DNA of 64,000 nucleotides from Hymenopellis radicata (Eukaryota; Basidiomycota; Agaricomycetes; Agaricales; Physalacriaceae), in the NCBI GenBank assembly GCA_015501595.1, contig JADNRX010000097.1, positions 94,627-158,626 of the forward strand, written 5' to 3'. Position 1 is the stretch's first letter, and the number at the start of each line of letters is the position of its first letter. The notes under the pieces are model-generated. The model did no database searches, had not been told where the DNA came from, and saw only the letters and a list, made by a program, of their open reading frames with translations. Position numbers and translations under genes: made by a program. This document shows, piece after piece, positions 56,990 to 64,000 of this stretch.

Positions 56990-57768
56990 GGATACGAGAA
57001 AGGCCCTTTATAATTGGGATCCCATTCCGAATCCAAATCCGTGTCCTCTGATTCGGAGCAAGAGCGCTTGCCCAGAGGCGACGAAGAGTCGGTTATAAGA
57101 GAAGGAGGAAGATGAATTCGCTCGTACTCCTCTAGATGACCGGGGCCCCAGCTCATCAGGCGATTGGGGTAATCCTCCGGGAAACAGCCATGGTAGAAGA
57201 AAGGGATTGGCGGCAGAACTGACCACTGTACAAGTAACATAGCGTCCGCTAGGTCGGATGGAAGAAATGACCCCTGCTCCAAACATAGAAGGTCCTGGCT
57301 CTGAACGAGTAGGAAGCGGGGATTGAGAGCAAGTGTAACGGTCGGAAGTCCCGTATACGGTTTATCGAACCGAGTGATGGTGTGGGTGTCGGGATGTCGG
57401 ACGAATATGGCTTCCTCAAATGTAAGCGGGATGAGCATGTACTCATAGTTGCCGGTAAGCGGGAGTATCTGAAGTTCAGTTATACAGCTGATTTCTTCGA
57501 CAATACGCATCAGGTCGTCGTGAGTTGAATGTTTGCGCAGTGGAGGCTGATGTTAACTCACGTGCCCTTACAGTTGGGCGGATCATACGCCACAATCCCA
57601 CGAATTTCGGAGCGGCGCTCTCCGTGTACACCAAGAAGCTGTACAAAATATAACTGTTATCGCAATATATGTTACGGTGTCCGTTCCATGTCATGCAGAG
57701 GGAGTGCGTCATCCCGACTACTTTGTCGGGTCAATGAGACAGTAGAATCCGGCGTTCCTTCACAACCT

Positions 57769-59567
57769 TCAGTGGATCATTTGAACTTGGTAGAAATCTC
57801 TTACCGTTCTGACAATGCACGCACTGTACCGTCGGTTAGCACTCCAGTAAACTGCAGACCATGACGGAACACTCGCCATTTGTGGCAGGACATCATGCCC
57901 CCAAATGAGAGTAAAGAGTTTCCATAGAGCCGACACCATCGCAAACGTGGAAACAAACACGCTTGCAGCTGCAGACGCCGTGGGCTTCTGGCGAAACACA
58001 GGCCTCAAATATATCACAGAGGGCACCCGGACATCCAGCGCCTCGTCCCAGCCATACGACAAATAACTCTCCGTCGCTCTATCCGCCCTCGTGATGTTCG
58101 CATACGAATCAAAAGGTCGTGGCATGATCCCCCCAGATAGCACCGTCGCAGGCACCGCCGTCCCATTGATCTGCGCGAATCTCGAGAAGAGCGGTACAGC
58201 CGAGATACTCCTGTGATACGCCGCGGCGGAGGTGTACATCTGGTTTTCGCGGATGACGCCCAGGTCGAGCCGGATGAGGTGGTATATGGCCTGAAACGCG
58301 TTCTCTAGGACGTTGGCTGGGACTTGTAGGTCGGATGATGGGGGTAGGATGTCTACGATATTCAGTTGGCCTGTGAGAGAGCTTTTATGTGAGGAGGACA
58401 AAGGTTGAATTCGAAACTGTGCATACCGTATGTGCCATTAGCATAATACACTTGGATGTACGTGCCAAAGAACTGGGCTGTCTCGTTGTCGCACGAGAGA
58501 TGGCCGATGACATCTTCTCCATACGAGTGTGCACTGCCGCGATTGGATTCTGAGGACGGGGTGCCGCCGCAGACGCAGCACGGATAAACGGAGAGATCCA
58601 TTCCTGTAGCGTTTTGCGGTGTGTCTGGTCCGTGCCAGACGTCGGACGAGAGTACTACACTGATCACAAACGTTCCATGAGAGAGAGGCAAACATCGCGA
58701 CCGGGAATACACACGTTTCGTCGCTCCAGCCGTATTCCTATCTGAGAGGTTGGTGTATTGAATTAATCGACAAGCAGAGAATCCAAAGCTCGTACAGCTC
58801 CTAGAAAACCGGCCGTCCTGTCTTTTAGAGCTGCGTGGTTGAGCTCCATGGTCATGGTGTACATAATGGGAAGCCAACATCCGATAGACGCCTACAACAG
58901 CATTTAACGCGTCCCTTCAGCACTAGGAGGAATATGTGACGATTACCGATATCGAAACCCTCTCCTCCTTTCTTACAGACAACGTCAAGTTGGCCTGGAA
59001 AGAGCACCCAATGTCGGAAACGACGCGACAGCTTTACTGGGCAGCTCGTTTTGATAAGCCGTCGATATTTGGTAATCGAACGCGGACAAGTTCGTTTGTA
59101 TCGTGTCCCCAATCTTGAACGACTGCATAAAATGGCCCGCAGAATGGCGTAGCGAAGAGGGCACGAGACTACTGAAGGGGAGTGCGTTAGTTGTGTCATT
59201 GGGTGTGTATGTGAACTCTTGGACAACGTCATATGCCGCCAGCGGGACTAAAAGAATTATGAAAGTGTCAAGAGAAAGTTGAATGCAACGGCACACACTA
59301 TTGACAAAGGCCAAAAGGATTGTCAGGCTTACGAAGACGCCACAGACGATTGGCGTAGTCCATCGTCCAGGATACGCTATGCATCATTTGAAATGAGCCT
59401 ATGAAACCCAACAGACGACGAGGACACGCACGCCGCTGAAGATTGTATCCCAGTCTAAAGTTGAGGACGCCATTCACTAAATCCCGCGGTTGGGGCATGT
59501 CATTGAGGAAGAAGGAAACCAAAAGGTCAGGCCAGACTTGCACAAGACAACTCGAGTTGCAAGTCAC
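57769..59567 (-). CDS. Membrane protein with large N-glycosylated ectodomain
   Basis: Several minus-strand exons. The N-terminal part reads NGVLNFRLGYNLQRRACPRR and SFQMMHSVSWTMDYANRLW, then a span VSLTILLAFVNSVC and DTFIILLVPLAAYDVVQEFT. The long middle is rich in N-x-S/T sites (NDTT, NATG, NETA, NGTY, NGTA, NITR) and Cys (YPCCVCGG), as in an exported domain: GTFVISVVLSSDVWHGPDTP, AQFFGTYIQVYYANGTYGQL, DLGVIRENQMYTSAAAYHRS. Near the C-terminus is a second span, SVFVSTFAMVSALWKLFTLI. The join GGCACATACG|GCCAACTG (intron about 58373-58426) is exact. Others near 58890-59000 and 59310-59340 are less certain. An uncharacterised Agaricomycete membrane protein; function unknown. Confidence 0.6.
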
Positions 59568-59669
59568 AATCTACTGGATCCGGAAGGGATTGTTGATGAA
59601 TGAATGCATTGGCGGACGAACGTTCGTCGATGATGGCTATCACGTTCGAGAACACACACTGTGGGAAAG

Positions 59670-61230
59670 TTAGCACTCTAACCTGTGCGAAAGATCAGTA
59701 CTCAGTGTTGGATCAGTGCGTAACTTACTACTTATAACACGATGAGGGAGACCAGGAGAGCCTTGTGTATTGGTGACTGTAATTTCCCGCAATTAATTTG
59801 GGCGTCGAGTACATAGGTCAAAACCTAGCTGAGGTCTTGACTCATTTTACCTTCCAGAAGTTCGAGGTGAGTGTACAGCCGCGGCGTCTACTATCATCTG
59901 AGGAGGTAGGCGGGCCTTCCTGGCCTGTCTTGAAGAATGACTCTGAGCGCCGTTCGGATGTAAGAATCTAGTTGAGCAAATAGTACGACTCAACTTCTAC
60001 CCAGAAACGATGTGCACGTTGAACAGCCAATGTACAAGCGCGATGTCGTCGAGCTGGCCACCTCAGTACGTCGATGAAATCCTGGGAAGACATTGCTTTG
60101 AAAAATTAAGTTCAACGAAGAACGAAGATGACTTACTTGAACATGGAGGATACATGGTTCAGAGCTGCCATTGTAAAGGTAACACCGTGGCGTCTCACGT
60201 CGCCGGCATCCGTGTACCCTTCCCGTGTAACGAGACCAATATTCACGAGTTCATGAGAGTCTTCATTGTAATACCGTCGCCAAGACAAGCATTTGAACAG
60301 CGTGCAGCCAAGTCAAGATTCACCAGTGACTAGCAGAGTAGACTACAACAAGTCAACGAGATGTGAGGTAAGTGGTGAACGAAGGGTTGCGTCCCGAAAA
60401 GAATGAAGGTACGAGTAGAGCTACGAAGGCGGCCTTCTGGATGAAGATCATCGAATGCCTAGACCAGCAGTAAGTAACCAAATCATAAACCAATCAAATG
60501 GGCAGCATCCAGCGGCGGGAAATTGACCGTCGAACGTTAGATGGTGAACGCCGATCTGCGAGGCAAGGTCATGAGCGACATGTAAAAGCCGAGCGAGGAT
60601 ACACAGACCTTCGGATTCACGGGGACCTCGGAGATTCCTTTGTTGCTGTTGAAGAACAAGTTCATCTTGAGATATCCAAAAGTCGGGGGCGGCTGTTAAA
60701 GTCAAGGCCCTAAGACGAGAAATGAGACGAGACAGAGACTTACTGGACAAAGTAAGTAGGTCTGTGACTACGGAATCCTTCATGCGCGGTTCTCCGCGAC
60801 ACGTCGTAGTCGTCTTCCCGGATGTCTACAATGATGATCAGGTGAAGGAATATAGACAAGAGCGTCGAAAGGCGTACCATGTAGCCCAAACAAAAGTTTC
60901 AGACCGACGCGATTGCTAACGCCGACGAAAAGTAGGTAAAGGACAAGTCCGGGAGCGTCAATAACACAACGATAGTCAAGTGCCTTGCTCAGCAATGAAG
61001 GAAGAGGCTCCGCTGAGTCGTAAAAGCGCGCCAGAGTCGCCAACACCGAAGAATTCTGGCGTAGAATCCCAGGTCGAAAACTGCAATTATCAGCAATGGG
61101 GTAAACCTGAAAGCCGAAAGAATAGTCGTACAAGGGTCGTTAGCGGCACAAGGGCGTCGTCGACGGTGGCTAGAGGCGCGAGCAGCATTAGAGAGGGTAT
61201 GATCATGATGCGCAAACGCAGCCGACTTGT
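59670..61230. other. Unassigned stretch
   Basis: No family recognised. A minus-strand frame at 60448-60783 reads helical text (SRLRALTLTAAPDFW; ISQDELVLQQQQRNLRGPRE), and 60780-61133 is open but without motif. It may include further decayed parts of the ARPC1 relic or an unknown gene. Confidence 0.35.
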
Positions 61231-61979
61231 TCAGCTTTCCTCGACACCAGGCCTTGCAGAAGCAGACTTAGGCGCGCTCGTGTCGTCAAGGGTGCCGATG
61301 GGGTTCCATCCCTTCGAACCAGTGAACACATATGGCTGACAGTTATGCCCTGCAGCGACGATGGACTGCTGAGAGGGCCAATTGATGTTGTACATGGTAC
61401 CTCCAGGGTAGAGCGCGATGGTCATGGAGCTGTCGTGAGAGATGTTTTTGATGAATCGAACAGAGACGAAATAGCAAAGGCGAGGACATCTCCGGAGGGC
61501 GATAAACGCGACCGCGTGGACCCATCCACATGCAGGACTAGTGTATTCACCTCAAAGCGTATTAAAGGGTAACTTGGAGCCCCAGACAGAAGGAGCAGGC
61601 CTTCGAGTACGATTAGTATATAGAGAACGAAGGGAAAATGGCAGACTAACTTTGCGTCGACTTCCTTGATATATGCAGAGAACACTCTTGCCTTCATATC
61701 CCTGCTAAAAGCACGTTGTTCGGGTGCGATCCACAAGAGGAGCTTGCTGACCCACCAGTTATTCTCGGGATCGAAAGAACACACAGCGATAGCGCGTGCA
61801 CCACTGGCGACGGCGAACTTGTCTTCCTTGGGGCTCCAACGTACGTGCGTCGCGGCGCGGTTGATGCGGAGCAGGACGAGCGTAGGCTTCCAAATCAAGC
61901 TGCCCGTCTCCGGGTCCTGTGTCTCCTGCCATAGGCATTGCGGTCCTGGGGAAGTGACGATGCTGTTTGACGCGGGCAA
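61231..61979 (-). pseudogene. ARPC1 (Arp2/3 complex WD40 subunit) relic
   Basis: Minus-strand text is unmistakably ARPC1/Sop2-like: [72 protein letters not shown], then [39 protein letters not shown] and WNPIGTLDDTSAP. Lesions are of several kinds. The first WD repeats are missing. The segment between KLL and DMKARV (a whole WD strand set) is replaced by unrelated [12 protein letters not shown]. The codon expected for Cys after NTL is TGA. The frame changes before SPSGD. ARPC1 is normally single-copy and needed for branched actin, so a functional copy should exist elsewhere. Confidence 0.85.
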
Positions 61980-62084
61980 CGTGACTGCAGGAGGGTTTGT
62001 GATGTGACACTTGTGACATTATCCACTCTCACACAAACCACCATAGCTGTATATTCCACTCACACAAACCACCATACATTCGAT

Positions 62085-63419
62085 ATGGACCCTTGCGCTG
62101 GCCAGGTGCCACGGATAGCGACATATCGGGGATCGGTGTCCGCGTCGCGGTATACGTCCAAAATTTGCTTAGTTTCGTTCCGGCCATATGGGCACTTCAT
62201 GGATGGTACAGTGACAGAGTCTGAGCTTGCATCCGTGGAGACACAGGCGACGACGATCCTCATCACCGCCTTTGCCATCCTCATCTCAGCTATGGTGGAG
62301 GCAAAGACGCTGGGGTTGAACACCTTTAACGCGAACATCGTGCTCGATCTGAGCTGGATGAACAACACCAATGTGTTCATCTACTTCATCCTCTATATTC
62401 AACACAAGAGTCAGAGAACAATGGAAATGTGAAGTCGAGCTGGCGTGCATGGATTAGGCATGTGTGGAAGTCTTGGCGCCAGGAATGTAAGGCAGTGGCG
62501 AGTGCTCGTTTTGGACAGTGCAGCTAACCAATGAATCTCCAGATGGAAGGGAAGCAAATGATATCGAGATGAAGCCAATTGCCACTGCCTCTCCCGGGCC
62601 ACGCAAAGGAACGGTCCCTCAATCAGAACACACCCCTTTAAAAGGTACATTATTGAGATATCACTCGACTGCATGCTCATCGGTGCATAAAGCACCGACT
62701 ATCCGAAAGGAACATCTCAAGACCCTTTTTCACCATTTTGTCCTTCTTCTTGGCTCCATCCATCTATCCGTAATGTCTGCCCTGGGGCTCTGGCTTTGGA
62801 GTAACCCTCGCACATTTGGTGGGCCCGCTAGCTCACAAAACCTGTGTGCCCTAACACAGGGTACCATGACCATTATGGGTGCAAGCGTCTCTCTAGGCTC
62901 TACCACTGTGCGTGTGGTGTCGATTTGTGATGTATGGACTATTTCTTGCACCAGGAGTGAACCTTCTCTTGCCAGCTGGATTGTTCTTATGGTTGTTCAT
63001 TACACTTCAGAAAAGGTGGCGTCTTTCAGCTAAAGACCAAGGTAGAGTTCTTCCTTTCTGATTGTCTTTGATAAAAATTTGATCAGTTCTATCAGATAAG
63101 AGCAAGTGTTATCTATGGCTTACTGTTCATCCGTGGGCCAAAGAGCTCTCACAGGCGGAACTTAGTATCATTCCTGCAGTGATTGGACTTTGTTGGTTAC
63201 TTCTCGTCAATATTGTTTTTATTATAGACATCGAGCTGACACTGCTTCATAATCGACGCCTTCAAGCTACCACTGATGGAAGTACAATGGACATTTGGAC
63301 AGACATTGGCACTTCTTTTGCTTGCAGCTCCATTTCGTGATCTAGCAGAAGCCATTCTGGAGCGTCGGGAGAAGCGATATAAGAAGAAAGAAGTAGAGAG
63401 TTCAGACAAATCACTTTAA
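62085..63419 (+). CDS. Multi-pass membrane protein, uncharacterised (several one-base shifts)
   Basis: Belongs by pattern to a family of Agaricomycete multi-pass proteins: ISGIGVRVAVYVQNLLSFVP, ESELASVETQATTILITAFA, ILISAMVEAKTLGLNTFNAN, IVLDLSWMNNTNVFIYFILY, KSSWRAWIRHVWKSW, then after an intron (about 62489-62542) NDIEMKPIATASPGPRKGTV. It continues GVNLLLPAGLFLWLFITLQK, and in a late exon SIIPAVIGLCWLLLVNIVFI and TFGQTLALLLLAAPFRDLAE, ending ESSDKSL at 63417-63419. The pieces lie in different frames: shifts are needed near 62198, 62412, 62926 and 63275, and the start (MDPCAG) is out of frame with ISGIG. The amino-acid text is otherwise undamaged. Function unknown. Confidence 0.65.
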
Positions 63420-63578
63420 ACAGTGGCTGCGGGATGCTACAAGGCACTATGTGAACAGTGTTGAGATAGATGCTTTTATAATGAAAGTAATTCAAATATG
63501 AATTTAGGTCAGAGACTTTAAATTCAATTCCTATTAGAGTACTAATTGCATAAAAAAGATGGTGATCTTGGAGATATT

Positions 63579-64000
63579 ATGGAGCATGTGTTTCTTCAGC
63601 TTAATGAAGATAGTGTGATATCACTAATTAAGCAGGGGATTAATATAAATATTATAAGTGCGTAAGTCTTTAATCAGTTTAAACAAAATAAAGTAAATTT
63701 ATTTTTAGGTCAGAAGTATGGATCAGCACTTGGTATAGCTGCATATCGTGATCACATAAATGTGATTAATTTGCTGCTGCAGAAGAATATAGATGTAAAT
63801 ATTCCAGGTAAGTATTTTATATATATAGTATATAGGATTTCAGTCTGAGATTTCTAGGTGGTAATTATGGATCTGCACTCGGTGCTGCAGCGTATGGAGG
63901 AGATATAGAGATTGTCAAGCTGTTGCTGAATAAGAATGCAGATGTGAATATTCCAGGTAAGTATCTTTCATATATAATATATAGGATTTGAGTTTGAGAT
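63579..64000 (+). CDS. Ankyrin-repeat protein, 5' part (runs off the window)
   Basis: Exons: from ATG 63579 (MEHVFLQLNEDSVISLIKQG) to about 63654 with a GTGCGT donor; then 63709-63807 and 63858-63956. The last two are each 99 nt and encode one 33-residue ankyrin repeat: GSALGIAAYRDHINVINLLL...DVNIPG and GSALGAAAYGGDIEIVKLLL...DVNIPG. The introns between them are about 50 nt, AT-rich and alike (GTAAGTAT(T/C)TT...ATATATAGGATTT), so exon plus intron has been duplicated as a unit. The start codon is tentative; upstream exons (an N-terminal effector or NACHT domain is common in such fungal genes) may exist. The DNA is clearly more AT-rich than the rest of the window. Confidence 0.75.

Larger units (their letters stand above)
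55623..57510 (-). pseudogene. Uncharacterised gene disrupted by a hAT-type insertion
   Basis: The minus-strand frame from 57510 reads NYEYMLIPLTFEEAIFVRHP, FDKPYTGLPTVTLALNPRFL and HLEEYERIHLPPSLITDSSS up to PFSYPSRV at 56989, where the transposon begins. Past the element, the same frame resumes at 55837: EPWVHKTSKKARARWEDDNL, VDVWNRHRSKRQRSDSGCQI, ending DAAGNDED at 55623. One copy of the 8-bp target duplication restores the frame exactly across the insertion, so the element sits in coding sequence. As it stands, the protein would read into the element and stop at 56680. Upstream exons probably lie at 57560-57712 (WNGHRNIYCDNSYILYSFLV, VAYDPPNCKG). Domain not recognised. Confidence 0.65.

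Noticed and set aside
1..64000. CRISPR arrays, operons, riboswitches, replication origins of bacterial type
   Set aside because: The intron-rich genes show nuclear fungal DNA; no regularly spaced repeat array or bacterial-type signal was seen.

Overview
The window is nuclear DNA of a basidiomycete fungus, most probably an Agaricomycete. Genes are split by many short introns (about 45-65 nt, GT...AG, often with a CTNAC/CTAAT branch motif). Protein families fit as well: Zn2Cys6 regulators with a fungal-specific domain, GMC oxidoreductase, P450, Hsp70-like relics, lineage-typical 7TM and multi-pass membrane proteins, and ankyrin-repeat genes. Gene models below were spliced by eye, so exon limits are inference unless residues or frame confirm them.

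Layout. 1-3581: two tandem monocarboxylate-permease-like MFS genes, the first cut by the window edge. 3600-17600: poor in recognisable genes; it holds uncharacterised ORFs, an Hsp70-like relic and an 81-bp inverted duplication (4138-4218 / 9518-9598). 17666-22035: a C2H2 zinc-finger protein, a SAM methyltransferase and a small unknown protein. 22800-23900: a TATA-like site followed by degenerate CGACC-rich repeats. 24357-26794: a head-to-head housekeeping pair, eIF2-beta and mitochondrial ATP synthase gamma, 101 bp apart. 27805-35676: a secreted GMC oxidoreductase, tRNA-Val(AAC), a cytochrome P450 and a fungal 7TM protein. 35986-48875: two paralogous, divergently oriented Zn2Cys6 regulators that bracket mitochondrial ribosomal protein uL14m, hexokinase, a secreted GH28 (exo)polygalacturonase and tRNA-Val(CAC). 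49454-53632: a coiled-coil protein, cyclophilin-40 and a small membrane protein. 55623-59567: an unknown gene split by a 1136-bp non-autonomous hAT element (perfect 18-bp TIRs, 8-bp target duplication) and an ectodomain-type membrane gene. 61231-63419: an ARPC1 (Arp2/3) relic and a multi-pass membrane gene. 63579-64000: the start of an AT-rich ankyrin gene whose exons are each exactly one 33-residue repeat.

Function. The most coherent unit is 36-49 kb: sugar phosphorylation (hexokinase) and pectin breakdown (GH28) lie between two related regulators, which suggests but does not prove a carbon-use locus. The GMC, P450 and 7TM genes are a second group of accessory secreted or membrane functions.

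Caution. Several otherwise well-conserved genes carry isolated one-base shifts, often in short homopolymers (for example near 802, 29160, 29828, 46410, 50663 and four places in 62085-63419). Either the assembly keeps uncorrected indels or these genes are young pseudogenes. By contrast, ARPC1 (61.2-62.0 kb) carries several kinds of lesion and is a true relic, and the Hsp70 segment (6.4-6.9 kb) is at least a truncated fragment.
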